Source: Promethearchaeota archaeon (GTDB lineage: Archaea; Asgardarchaeota; Lokiarchaeia; Sigyniarchaeales; SOKP01). Taken from it: DNA of 64,000 nucleotides. Both the position numbers and the translations under genes were made by a program. Below are positions 9,017 through 18,647 of this stretch, one piece after another. Each line of letters starts with the position of its first letter. Positions within the stretch are counted from its first letter, which is position 1. The stretch lies in NCBI GenBank assembly GCA_030603385.1, contig JAUVXW010000003.1, positions 1-64,000 on the forward strand, read 5' to 3'. The notes under the pieces were generated by a model, which was not told where the DNA came from, ran no database searches, and was given only the letters and a program-made list of their open reading frames with translations.

Positions 9017-9283
9017 GGAAGGATAAATCTGATTCTTAGTTTATAGCTTTCTGGAATTATCTAAAGCGTTTAGTATATTATAGCAATCTTTTTCACTAGA
9101 ATGACTTTTCATAATCACATACGATATGATCAAATCTTGGATAATAATTGTTCTATGTTAATCTAACTTAATAAATAATCTCAGAGAAATATACTTTTAA
9201 AGATTCAATATTTAGTTATTTATAGGTACATCAACTAATTTTTACTCAGAAAAAGAAAAATAATAAGAAAGAGTTCCGAAGAA

Positions 9284-11371
9284 TTGAATCCTGAAAATGG
9301 TAAAAAATCAAATCAATCAGTCATAGTTAACCCTAATTTAGGGCGTCCTATATTTTTAAATATAGATCGCAAACTGAAAAAGAAGGAATTTCAAACCGAG
9401 ATTCTTTTTATTAGTAATATAATGGATCCTAAGGAATTTAGTAAAGACATAAAGGGGAAAATAAAACTTGTTCCTGTATTAGATTACATGTGGAAATTTA
9501 GAGAAATTTTTGAGTTAAAAAAGAAAATATTTAAAGAAGATGAAACTGAAGGCTTTTGGGCAAGAAGGCGGAAAAAAAAAATTAAAAAAAGAAAACAAAG
9601 AATTATTGAGAAAGAAACGAAAAAAGATGAGAAATTTTATGATTTTAAGATAGATGACATTGATTATAAGTTAAAGAAACTAAGAGCTCATCCATATAGA
9701 GTAGATTCCCTTTCACTTTCAGCTATTGATATTAAAGAAGCCCCCACAATTCCTATTTCTAATATTTCTTATTTAGAAGGGTTAAGTCCACAGGATTATT
9801 TGTTAAAATATAGTATTTTTGGAAATCTTACTAAATTTTATAGGGTGTCTGTTAGATTCACAATCAGCAAAGAGGTAAAGAATTTCCTAAAAGACCGAAC
9901 TTTTGTTATGTTTGATTTAATCTTCTCAAAAGATAGAATAAATTATCATTCAATTGTTATTTCTAAAAAAGAATGGAAAAGTTTTATGTTTGTTCATGCC
10001 ACAGATTTACATTTAGCAGAAAGAAATGATAGAATTTATAGTATCGTTAAAAAATGGACTGAATCTTCCGTCATAAGAAGTGTGGATGATTTTTTTGATA
10101 CGGTTGCTAAAAAATTAAAGCTCAAGAAAAAAGATAAGCGAGAAAAAGTTTTATCAGAAATAAAAACTCCCTTAAGAAAACGCTTAATAAATCCAAATAA
10201 TCAATTCAGAAAATTTATTAAAATAATCAATAGAAAAGTATTTAGAAATGAGATTGATTTTATTGTCCTCACAGGAGATCTCGTTGATTATACAGTTCTA
10301 AGCCAATTAACAAAAAAGGTCCGTAAATTAAATGAATTTAAGTATGAAGAGAGTAATTGGAAAATATTTAAAGATATATTACTTAACTCCAAAAATCAAA
10401 AACATTATAAAGGTGTAATTAGAGGAGAAGAATTATTATGTCCTATTTTTACAACAGTTGGAAATCATGATTATCGGCCATATCATTATGATCTAACATG
10501 GGCTGAAATGTATAAAAAAATAGGATTAAACGCAGCAGAAGCTATTGCATTAAATCAACTTTTTTCTGCTTCTCCAATATCAGCATTAGTTAAATCTACA
10601 ATGGCGTTAAAAGGATATTTATCTGAAATAAATCCTTCCTTTAATTTTTTTTTATCCCTAGGAAATAATAATTTTATTTTTCTAAATACTGGTTCCGATT
10701 CTTTCAAAAATATTAGGGATTTAATTACTGGTCATCCTTCGGTAACTGGTCTTGTTGGCAAACAGATAAAATATTTAGAAAACCTCATAAACCATAAAGT
10801 ACAAGATAAGTCAAATGTATTTCTATTTTTACACGGTCCTCCAATAAATACTGGAGAAAAAAAATTAACTATTAAACTTTTTGAAAAGAAAGGTGGAAGA
10901 TTTGTCAAAGAAAAGATGGAGGACTTCAAAGAATCTATTTTGAAAAAATTAGGACAACCAAACTCTGCTGCGAGATTAGATAAAATCTTTAATGTAAAAT
11001 ATGGAACAGTTTCATCAAATTGGGAAAAACTTGTTAAATTCTGTAAAGATTATTGTACTCTTACATTTTCCGGACACACACATACACTAAGAGAGTTTAG
11101 ATTAGAGGATCCAGAGACAAAAACTAAAGTATACGATTCACCTCCTTTCAGCTTGAAAAAAATTGAAAATCCTGCCGCAGTTTACTACGATATTTATTCT
11201 GAACTCTACACTGATGCTGAGAGCATCGAAAAGCATGGGCCTTTTATTGTACAAACTCCTGCTTTAGGTTTAGGCGGATATAAAAATTTGGAAACGGCTG
11301 GAGCTTATAGGGTGATTACAATCAAAGATGGAAAAGTAGACTCTTTTAAAGTAAAATATATAAATCGATAA
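9284..11371 (+). CDS. calcineurin-like metallophosphoesterase with a long N-terminal domain
   Basis: The 695-residue protein has all the Metallophos motifs in order: ATDLHLA (~241), VLTGDLVD (~328), VGNHDY (~392), LFLHGPP (~520) and FSGHTHT (~598). It should bind two metal ions and hydrolyse a phosphomono- or diester. The first ~230 residues form a Lys-rich basic region plus a beta-rich segment not typical of the family. No signal peptide or membrane segment is seen, so it is probably cytosolic, although many relatives are exported. The start is TTG 9284, without a strong ribosome-binding site. It converges with the longin-like GTPase gene. The substrate is unknown. Confidence 0.85.
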   Translation: MNPENGKKSNQSVIVNPNLGRPIFLNIDRKLKKKEFQTEILFISNIMDPKEFSKDIKGKIKLVPVLDYMWKFREIFELKKKIFKEDETEGFWARRRKKKIKKRKQRIIEKETKKDEKFYDFKIDDIDYKLKKLRAHPYRVDSLSLSAIDIKEAPTIPISNISYLEGLSPQDYLLKYSIFGNLTKFYRVSVRFTISKEVKNFLKDRTFVMFDLIFSKDRINYHSIVISKKEWKSFMFVHATDLHLAERNDRIYSIVKKWTESSVIRSVDDFFDTVAKKLKLKKKDKREKVLSEIKTPLRKRLINPNNQFRKFIKIINRKVFRNEIDFIVLTGDLVDYTVLSQLTKKVRKLNEFKYEESNWKIFKDILLNSKNQKHYKGVIRGEELLCPIFTTVGNHDYRPYHYDLTWAEMYKKIGLNAAEAIALNQLFSASPISALVKSTMALKGYLSEINPSFNFFLSLGNNNFIFLNTGSDSFKNIRDLITGHPSVTGLVGKQIKYLENLINHKVQDKSNVFLFLHGPPINTGEKKLTIKLFEKKGGRFVKEKMEDFKESILKKLGQPNSAARLDKIFNVKYGTVSSNWEKLVKFCKDYCTLTFSGHTHTLREFRLEDPETKTKVYDSPPFSLKKIENPAAVYYDIYSELYTDAESIEKHGPFIVQTPALGLGGYKNLETAGAYRVITIKDGKVDSFKVKYINR

Positions 11372-11381
11372 TTTTCTTTTA

Positions 11382-12737
11382 TTAAGTTTTTGCTTGTTTT
11401 ATGATTTTTGAGTAATACTTGCGAATTGTTTTGATTTGTTTAGAATTAAAAACATCCATTTTAAAATTTCTCAAAAAACTTCCGAATTTAGGAAATTGTT
11501 CAGGTTTGGTTTTTGTAAGAAAAGCACAATTGATTACAGTAAATAAAATACTCAGCTTTTCATTTAATGTAAATGAGTTTTTATTTACAAATTCCTCAAA
11601 TAAATCAGAAGTAATTAAGGCATTTTTAATCGGAACTTTGATACTGTCATCTTTTGGCTTATCGCTTTTAAACATAATGGGTTTTATTTCAATACTTTTT
11701 GAAATAATCTGGTCTATCTTATCTCTTGTATCACTAATATTTGTATTATTTTCAATCTGATCAGTGGGTAAAGAAACCTTATTTTCTGTCATTGTCAATT
11801 TTTCATCAACTATAGCTATATCATCTAACATAAATAATGTATCAGATGCCAAATCTGTATTTTCAAACAATTCTTTTAGTAGTGGAGAATGTTCTATACT
11901 CATATCTAATACATCTGCGATTATTCGTATCTTTCTATCCCGATTATCTTTATGATTTGCCACCATTGGGTAAGTTTTTAAACCGATTAAAGTTTCTATT
12001 TCTTCTGGGCTCATTACATTCCTCAAATCTTGTTTATTAGCAATACAGGCAGCTCGAGCATGAGGAACTTCTTCACTTATTAATTGAACAAAAAATTTAC
12101 TCTTTTCTACATTTTTTATTATGGAATCTGTAACTACAAGCACAGCATCGCTCTCTTTGATAAATCCCCCCCAAAGAAATTTAAATTGTTCTTGGCCAGC
12201 GAAATCAAATAACCGAAAAAAAAGGTTCCCAATTTTTATTGTAGCTATTTCACCAGTAATAGTAGGAACATGTTGAAGAGGAATTTCATCCATTTTTATT
12301 AATTTTTTTATAGTAGTTTTACCAACTCCAGCAAATCCTACAACCGCAATTTTAGGTTTTAAATTCTTATGCATTTCATCAAGCATCACGTTAATTCCAG
12401 TAAAGTTGATCTTACTCAATTCTTTTACCTTTAACTCATCCCCAATACGATTTAAGAACTGATCTTTAAAATTATCTAACTGCATTTTGATTAATCGATA
12501 AAAATCATCCATCAAATCTGTGACAAAGAGAAAAATTAAATTGTTTTCAATGTCAAAATTATACGCTATTCTGTATTTAATATAATCAAAATGCCCTGAT
12601 GTTCTACCAAGACTTTTCTTTGCTTCTGTTAGAATTTTAAAACTTAGATCCTCAATTTCAGAATCACGTAGAGCATTTCCATAATTCCTTTTATAAATTA
12701 TATCATTACCTTTAAGCACATATACTTGACGAAGCAT
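11382..12737 (-). CDS. longin-like domain fused to an Arf/Ras-like GTPase
   Basis: Residues 1-100 have the beta-beta-alpha-beta-beta pattern and hydrophobicity of a longin/roadblock-like domain (MLRQVYVLKGNDIIYKRNYG...NNLIFLFVTDLMDD). A small GTPase follows, with G1 GFAGVGKT (134-141), candidate switch-I Thr at 159/161, G3 DFAGQE (178-183) and G4 NKQD (234-237). The catalytic Gln after DxxG is present. About 150 C-terminal residues beyond the G domain are acidic and then alpha-helical. Longin domains and small GTPases are the core of eukaryotic membrane trafficking, and such fusions occur in Asgard archaea. No membrane anchor is visible. The effector and cargo are unknown. Confidence 0.8.
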   Translation of the reverse strand: MLRQVYVLKGNDIIYKRNYGNALRDSEIEDLSFKILTEAKKSLGRTSGHFDYIKYRIAYNFDIENNLIFLFVTDLMDDFYRLIKMQLDNFKDQFLNRIGDELKVKELSKINFTGINVMLDEMHKNLKPKIAVVGFAGVGKTTIKKLIKMDEIPLQHVPTITGEIATIKIGNLFFRLFDFAGQEQFKFLWGGFIKESDAVLVVTDSIIKNVEKSKFFVQLISEEVPHARAACIANKQDLRNVMSPEEIETLIGLKTYPMVANHKDNRDRKIRIIADVLDMSIEHSPLLKELFENTDLASDTLFMLDDIAIVDEKLTMTENKVSLPTDQIENNTNISDTRDKIDQIISKSIEIKPIMFKSDKPKDDSIKVPIKNALITSDLFEEFVNKNSFTLNEKLSILFTVINCAFLTKTKPEQFPKFGSFLRNFKMDVFNSKQIKTIRKYYSKIIKQAKT

Positions 12738-12931
12738 ACTATTTTAACTTATTATTGATCAATAGGAATTGTAAAAATCATGATTTATGAAAAACACATA
12801 CTTAGTAAAATAAGATATTTAAAAACAAGAATTTATTAACAGTGTATCGAACAAAATTAAAACTGAATTACTAACATCTTCTTTTTTCAATAAAACTCTA
12901 AGATTAAAGAAAATTCAAATTAAAAAGTTAT

Positions 12932-14413
12932 TTATTCATGAATAGGTCTTCCCTTTTTATGAATAGCTTTTCCAATCACGGCTTCACTTCCTTCAAGCAC
13001 CATCTCGGAGATAGTAGGATGGCTATGGATTGTTTCAGCAATATCACGGACCGTTAAACCATGTTTTATGGCGAGTGCGAGTTCTGCAATTAATTCAGAA
13101 GCTTCAATACCTATACAAGATGCTCCTATAATTTTTAATGTTTCTTTTTCTGCAATTGTCACTAGAAAACCTCTCTCTTCTCCCATACATTTTGCCTTTC
13201 CTAAGGATTTATATGGAAATTGCCCCATCAATACATCAATCCCACGATCTTTTGCTGCTTTCCTTCTTATTCCAACTGACCCAATATTGGGTGAAGTAAA
13301 AATAGTAGCAGGCACAACATTATAATCTGTTTTAGTTTCCTTAACAGGGAAACTTCCAATACTCGCTAATGCATTAGCAACAGCCACATCTGCCTCGTGA
13401 TATGCAATATGAGCCAGCATCAAACCTCCAGTAACATCTCCAATCGCATAGATTCCTTTAACAGATGTTTCTAAAGTGTTTACATTACATTTTATTGCTC
13501 CTCTGTCTGTTTCAATCCCTAAATCTTCCAATCCCAAATCCTTTGATTCTTTCATTCTACCAATTGAAACTAAGCATAAATCTGCTTCGAAAGTAAACTT
13601 TTCTGCATCTTCAATTTGATCTCTCGGAACTGAGGCAGAACAAGTTATTACCTTTACACTTGAACCTGTATTTTCTACAGATAAAACATTTTGAGAAGTC
13701 TTAACTACAATATTTAATTCATTGAATTTTTTAAGTAATTCTTTTACAATCATCGGTTCTTCGGTGGCAATAGGAGAAGCAAGGTATTCTAACATGGTAA
13801 CCTTACTACCAAAGGATGCAAATATATTAGCAAACTCACACCCAATTACTCCTGCTCCGATAATTAATAGTTTTTCTGGCACTGTTGTAAAGTTAGGGTC
13901 TAAGATATCATCACTTGTTAATATCTTTTCGTGGTCAATGTTAAAGGAAGGTATTAAAGCAGGAGAAGACCCCGTAGCTAGTATTACCCTCTTTGCTTTA
14001 ATCGTTTTTTTTTCTATTCCTTGGATCAAAATATCATATCCAGAATGAATATCTCCTCCAATTATTTTACCATGTCCATAATAAAGATCATTTTTCCACG
14101 CCTTTTCTAATGATTCTATACCCCCAACTAATTCTTCAACAACTCGATTTTTCCTTTCTACCGCTTTTTTAAAATTAAGACTATAATCCTTGATTTCTAT
14201 TCCTAATTCTTCAAAATCTTTCAATCTTTCAATTGAATGTACAGATGCATATAAAGCTTTAGTAGGTATACAACCGCGATTTAAACAAGTCCCTCCTAAT
14301 TTAGCTTTCTCAATTAAAGCAACTTTTGCACCATACTGAGCAGCTCTTATTGCTGCATGATATCCTCCTGGTCCCGCCCCAATAATAGCTAAATCATAAA
14401 GAAGATCAGACAT
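12932..14413 (-). CDS. lpdA: dihydrolipoamide dehydrogenase
   Basis: This 493-residue flavoprotein reoxidises dihydrolipoyl groups with NAD+. It has the N-terminal FAD Rossmann motif AIIGAGPGGYHAA, the redox-active disulfide GGTCLNRGCIPTKAL, an NAD-binding LIIGAGVIGCEFANIFASFG near residue 185, the second FAD motif GIYAIGDVTGG, and the C-terminal dimer-partner catalytic HSHPTISEMV. All catalytic residues are present and the length is normal. No lipoyl-bearing partner is nearby. In archaea it may serve the glycine cleavage system or a 2-oxoacid complex encoded elsewhere. It is single, with an ATG start. Confidence 0.95.
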   Translation of the reverse strand: MSDLLYDLAIIGAGPGGYHAAIRAAQYGAKVALIEKAKLGGTCLNRGCIPTKALYASVHSIERLKDFEELGIEIKDYSLNFKKAVERKNRVVEELVGGIESLEKAWKNDLYYGHGKIIGGDIHSGYDILIQGIEKKTIKAKRVILATGSSPALIPSFNIDHEKILTSDDILDPNFTTVPEKLLIIGAGVIGCEFANIFASFGSKVTMLEYLASPIATEEPMIVKELLKKFNELNIVVKTSQNVLSVENTGSSVKVITCSASVPRDQIEDAEKFTFEADLCLVSIGRMKESKDLGLEDLGIETDRGAIKCNVNTLETSVKGIYAIGDVTGGLMLAHIAYHEADVAVANALASIGSFPVKETKTDYNVVPATIFTSPNIGSVGIRRKAAKDRGIDVLMGQFPYKSLGKAKCMGEERGFLVTIAEKETLKIIGASCIGIEASELIAELALAIKHGLTVRDIAETIHSHPTISEMVLEGSEAVIGKAIHKKGRPIHE

Positions 14414-14642
14414 TTTTTCTATTAAACCTTTAATTAATTGAAATAAATATAATTTCGTGTTAAAAATGTAAATAATTCAATTAGTAATAAATTTAATCAC
14501 ATAAAGTTATAAATTAAATAAGCATAATCGAGAAAGACTATTAGATATTAGCAATTAAAACAGATAAAATAATAAAATCTTTTTCCATATTTATTATTAT
14601 TATTATTAATGACGATTAATCTTGACTTATTAAAAAGCTGGT

Positions 14643-16079
14643 GTGCCTTTTTTGTATATTAAAAATACTACTGGACTCTTTATAAAAGATTTGAACGAAG
14701 ACCAATTATATTTTAGAAAAATTACAATAAAAGCGCTTCAAAAGGCAATTAGCGCAGTTAAGCCTAAGAATTTAATTGAAAAATCGATTAAAGTCCAAAA
14801 TAATATTTTAATTATTCAGAATGATCAATATGACCTTAATGAGTATAATAAGATCTATATCATTGGAGGGGGTAAAGCAACTGCTGAAATGGCATTCTCA
14901 TTCGAAAGCATATTATCTAAGTTAAAAAATGTAGATTATAAGGGAATTATAAATGTACCTAAAGGTTCAGTGAAAGGTGGATTGATGGAAGGAAGTAGGA
15001 TCAAAATTAATTTTGCTTCACATCCCATTCCAGATGCAAATGGAGTTAATGGCACAAAACAGATGATGCGAATAATAGAGAAATCACAAAATAATGATTT
15101 GATTTTTTGTTTAATATCTGGGGGAGGATCAGCATTATTACCTTTACCGAAAAGAGGGATAAGTATAGAAGATTTGCAAGTGGTTAATGCTCTACTTTTG
15201 GCTTCTGGTGCTTCTATACATGAAATTAATATTATTCGAAAGCATCTATCGGATTTTAAAGGGGGTAATCTTGCTAAAAAATTATATAATGCAAGTAGAG
15301 CAACATTAATTTCTATAATTATTTCGGATGTTGTAGGAGATAAATTAGGCTCTATCGCATCTGGACCTTCTGTACCAGACACTACTACTTTTAATGATGC
15401 TATAGAAGTTTTAAAGAAATATGACATTTATGAAAAAATGCCAATGTCAGTTATAAACCATTTGGAAGAGGGATTGCTAGATGATAATAAAGAAACCCCT
15501 AAATTCAATGATGAGTGTTTCAATAATGTTCATAACTATATAGTAGGTATTGTTAAGACTGCTGTAGAAGAAGTCATCTCCTTCTTGGATATACAAGGAT
15601 TCGTTGCATTTTATTTTTCTAACGAAATAGTTGGTGAAGCAGAAAAATTTGGAAAATCGTTGTATAATATAATTTCTCAAAAATTTAAGGAAACATCTAA
15701 AAAAAATACTTTTGGTAAATTTGCTCTTATCGGTACAGGGGAATTAACTGTAACTATTAAAGGTAAAGGTATTGGGGGTAGGAATCAAGAAATGCTGTTA
15801 AGTTTTTTAGACTTTATAAAAGAAAGAGAGATACCTTATGAATTTTTGATTATGGGTGCGAATCTTGATGGCATTGAAGGAAATAGCGAAGCAATGGGCG
15901 CTTTAATAGACAACTATGTGTTATATCAAATAAATAAAAAAGAAATTGATCTAAGGAACTATCTAGAAAATAATGATTCAAATAGTTTTTTTAAATTAGT
16001 TGAAACCGAAATAATAACTGGTCCAACGGGATGCAATGTAAACGATTTAATTATAATTTTACTACAATTTAAAAAATAA
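14643..16079 (+). CDS. gck: glycerate 2-kinase (MOFRL family)
   Basis: 478 residues of the type-2 glycerate kinase family, which phosphorylates D-glycerate to 2-phosphoglycerate with ATP. The N-terminal DUF4147 domain shows IIGGGKATAEMA, LISGGGSALLPLP, NIIRKHLSDFKGG and SDVVGDKLGSIASGPSVPD. The C-terminal MOFRL domain carries GTGELTVTIKGKGIGGRNQEMLL and ends TGPTGCNVNDLIIIL. It is the route by which semi-phosphorylative Entner-Doudoroff or serine breakdown products enter lower glycolysis. The start is GTG 14643. The preceding spacer (14414-14642) contains an ATT microsatellite at about 14590-14610. Confidence 0.93.
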   Translation: MPFLYIKNTTGLFIKDLNEDQLYFRKITIKALQKAISAVKPKNLIEKSIKVQNNILIIQNDQYDLNEYNKIYIIGGGKATAEMAFSFESILSKLKNVDYKGIINVPKGSVKGGLMEGSRIKINFASHPIPDANGVNGTKQMMRIIEKSQNNDLIFCLISGGGSALLPLPKRGISIEDLQVVNALLLASGASIHEINIIRKHLSDFKGGNLAKKLYNASRATLISIIISDVVGDKLGSIASGPSVPDTTTFNDAIEVLKKYDIYEKMPMSVINHLEEGLLDDNKETPKFNDECFNNVHNYIVGIVKTAVEEVISFLDIQGFVAFYFSNEIVGEAEKFGKSLYNIISQKFKETSKKNTFGKFALIGTGELTVTIKGKGIGGRNQEMLLSFLDFIKEREIPYEFLIMGANLDGIEGNSEAMGALIDNYVLYQINKKEIDLRNYLENNDSNSFFKLVETEIITGPTGCNVNDLIIILLQFKK

Positions 16080-16108
16080 TGATATACTTTACACAAAAAT
16101 GTTAAAAA

Positions 16109-16171
16109 ATGTGTCCAAAATGTGGTCATAAATTTATTGAATCTGATTTTATTACTAAGAAATCAAATTGA
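16109..16171 (+). CDS. tiny CxxC peptide, probably a zinc-ribbon remnant
   Basis: A 20-codon frame starting MCPKCGHKFIESDF has the first half of a zinc ribbon (CPKCG) and then stops at 16169-16171 without the second pair of cysteines. It may be a decayed gene or chance. No ribosome-binding site is seen. Confidence 0.2.
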   Translation: MCPKCGHKFIESDFITKKSN

Positions 16172-16360
16172 AATGGTAAAAAATACTCAAATTTCTATGT
16201 AAATATAACTTACTGAATTTTGGTTTGAATCCAATTTCTTAAGTATGAAAAATTTTTTAAAGAGTGCAGTAGATTTTATTTTATCGGGTTAACTTTTATT
16301 AACTCTTAAATAAATTTTCAATCTATTATAATAAAAAAAATTAAAAACTGGTAAGTAATA

Positions 16361-18499
16361 ATGGCAAAAAAAACTAAGAAAAAGAAACCAACGAGAATGG
16401 GATGGGATGAAACTGAAGCAGGGGAAGAATTAGTAGCAGATGCACTCAAAAGAACAGATATGGATAAAGGAAAAGTAAAACTGGTTGATAGAGATACTGC
16501 AACACCAGTCATTGAGACATATGATGAAGACACGGGAAAACTTGAAGGTAGTATTTTATTGAAAGATAGAAATCGAGAAGGCTTATTAACATTAGTAAAG
16601 ATCATTGAGGATGTCGAAGTAAAACAAGATCACGATGCTAATGTTGAATCTTATAGTTTTAGTGGAAAAATTAGTATAGAAAATCCAAGTAAAACGGATC
16701 GACTTTGGGACATAGATCTTTCTTTAGCTAATATCGGTAGTACGAATTTGAAATCGAAGGATATATCAATAAGAGAATTAGGTACTGAGTATCCAGATAA
16801 TGTTGAAACAAGGGAATTTGAACTAAAAAAGGATGTAGAAAATCTCTTTTTAGTTAAAGAGTTTATCAATACTCTTACCGAAGCTGACGAGGTTTTAAAT
16901 ATCAATGATATTGAAAGAGAAATGTTAAAACCTAAAGATAAAGCCAGTAAAGTAAGTAAAAAAGTTGTAGCAACAATACCACCAACCGCAGAAGATGATG
17001 AAGAGGAAGAGGATGAAGAAGGAGAAACATGGGAAGATGGTGGAACTGCTGTTGAAACAGGTTTGGAGACATTTGGAATTTCCATTGATAAAGAGAATAC
17101 CATAACCTTCGCAATAGCGCTAAGGAATATGTTTGATAAACCTGTTTCTGATATTGAAGTAATTAAAACTATACCGGAAGATTTTAAAAACCCTGTAGTG
17201 AGAGATACAACGGAAGGACGAGCAGAAATCCAAGGAGATAAAATAATTTGGAAAATTGATAAATTAAGACCAGAATATACTGTTTTACTTAAATTTACAT
17301 GCAATATTATGGTAAATGACATCGCTAGAAGAAAAACTGGTGCTATTGATGTTTCCTATAAGGCTGCTTCTTCATTTGCCGAAGGTTTAGCTATAGATAA
17401 ATTTGATGCATACACTCGAAACAAATTTTTTATTGATACTCTTGAGAGAGATGAAGAACCAAATATCTGGGATAATAAATTAATCTTTGATAACTCTTCT
17501 GAATTCATTATTCAACTTTTCAATGCTGATGTATATTCTCCGGATGACGAGAATACAAAATTTGTTGATATTGATCCTAATGATGTGCCAATGTTACCTT
17601 CAGGAGCTCAATGGCATTCAGTTAAGTGGCAATATGAAAGTGAAGATTATCCAACATTCAGAAAGAAACTTGAATTTAGAGTCGTTCCTGACTATCAATA
17701 TCACGTCAATGTTGTAGTTTCAATCTCAGATGTTATATTAGAAATAGCTAGTATAACTGGAGATATGGCCTATGATAAGGTTGAAACGCCAACTTACAAA
17801 ACTCAAGATGTTACTACTACTCTTAAAATGGCAAATAATGGTTCTGCTCCATTGAACGAAATTACTGTTATTCAACAATCTTTCACTGATGAATACCAAC
17901 CACCTAAAGCAAATGAAATTAAACTAATATGGGATGGAGATGAAGTGGAACTTTCTGCTGATGCAGTTAGTTTTGAAACGGGTGTATTTACTCTTTCACT
18001 ATCAAATCTTAAAGATACTAGTACAGGTATGTTTAAACCAGACTCAAGCTTAGAATTCCAATATCCAATTCACTGTGTAAAACCTGCTCGAGATTCAAAA
18101 TTTGAATCAGAAATCATCTTTCACTCAAACACATTTCCAGTAAGTCAGGAATTAGAATTTGTACCTGAAGTTCCTATTATTGAAGCACTTCATATCAGAA
18201 GGAAATTCCGTACAAGTAAAGAAGTTGTCCCTATTGGAGATCTTGGCAATTACAGAATTATCTTAACTCTTGAAAATATTGGTGAATCAAAGTTATATAA
18301 TCTTCTAATTCTAGATAAGGTTCCTGACCAATTTGAGTATTCCCAATACTCTATGACACCAGAAATCACCGATGAGGTAGGTGCAGACACCTTAAAATGG
18401 GCGATTGACGAACTGGAAGTTGGAGACAAATTAGAAATAACTTACGAGATTACGGGAACGGGTAAATATTCCCCAAGTGAAGCACAATTAGCACTTTAA
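16361..18499 (+). CDS. large protein with Ig-like (DUF11-type) repeats
   Basis: The 712-residue protein starts with a lysine-rich MAKKTKKKKP segment and has no signal peptide or membrane helix, so it looks cytosolic. It contains at least three beta-sandwich units resembling the DUF11/conserved-repeat domain (around residues 230-330, 450-560 and 610-705). Each has the ITVxNxGxxxLxNIxVxDxxP rhythm, such as YRIILTLENIGESKLYNLLILDKVPDQFEYSQ. An acidic linker rich in Glu and Asp (about 205-220) follows the first third. DUF11-type domains are normally outside the cell, so a cytosolic version is odd. Directly downstream, in the same orientation, is a beta-propeller protein. A scaffold or coat-like role is only an inference. 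Confidence 0.7.
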   Translation: MAKKTKKKKPTRMGWDETEAGEELVADALKRTDMDKGKVKLVDRDTATPVIETYDEDTGKLEGSILLKDRNREGLLTLVKIIEDVEVKQDHDANVESYSFSGKISIENPSKTDRLWDIDLSLANIGSTNLKSKDISIRELGTEYPDNVETREFELKKDVENLFLVKEFINTLTEADEVLNINDIEREMLKPKDKASKVSKKVVATIPPTAEDDEEEEDEEGETWEDGGTAVETGLETFGISIDKENTITFAIALRNMFDKPVSDIEVIKTIPEDFKNPVVRDTTEGRAEIQGDKIIWKIDKLRPEYTVLLKFTCNIMVNDIARRKTGAIDVSYKAASSFAEGLAIDKFDAYTRNKFFIDTLERDEEPNIWDNKLIFDNSSEFIIQLFNADVYSPDDENTKFVDIDPNDVPMLPSGAQWHSVKWQYESEDYPTFRKKLEFRVVPDYQYHVNVVVSISDVILEIASITGDMAYDKVETPTYKTQDVTTTLKMANNGSAPLNEITVIQQSFTDEYQPPKANEIKLIWDGDEVELSADAVSFETGVFTLSLSNLKDTSTGMFKPDSSLEFQYPIHCVKPARDSKFESEIIFHSNTFPVSQELEFVPEVPIIEALHIRRKFRTSKEVVPIGDLGNYRIILTLENIGESKLYNLLILDKVPDQFEYSQYSMTPEITDEVGADTLKWAIDELEVGDKLEITYEITGTGKYSPSEAQLAL

Positions 18500-18647
18500 A
18501 AATTTAATAATATTTTTTATTTTTTTTTAATTTCTATATTACAATAATAGTTTAATAATTCTCAAGATAATTATTAAATGAATAAACAGAAAAATTTAAT
18601 TTAGATATCATAAAAATTTCTATAATCTAAAGGAATCTTTTCAGATC

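Noticed and set aside
14936..15427. 163-codon minus-strand frame inside the glycerate kinase gene
   Set aside because: The plus strand has a complete, conserved enzyme; the antisense frame has no motif.
16651..17322. Long minus-strand frame inside the Ig-repeat gene
   Set aside because: It is a shadow of the plus-strand gene, rich in Ser from antisense Glu/Asp codons, without a ribosome-binding site.
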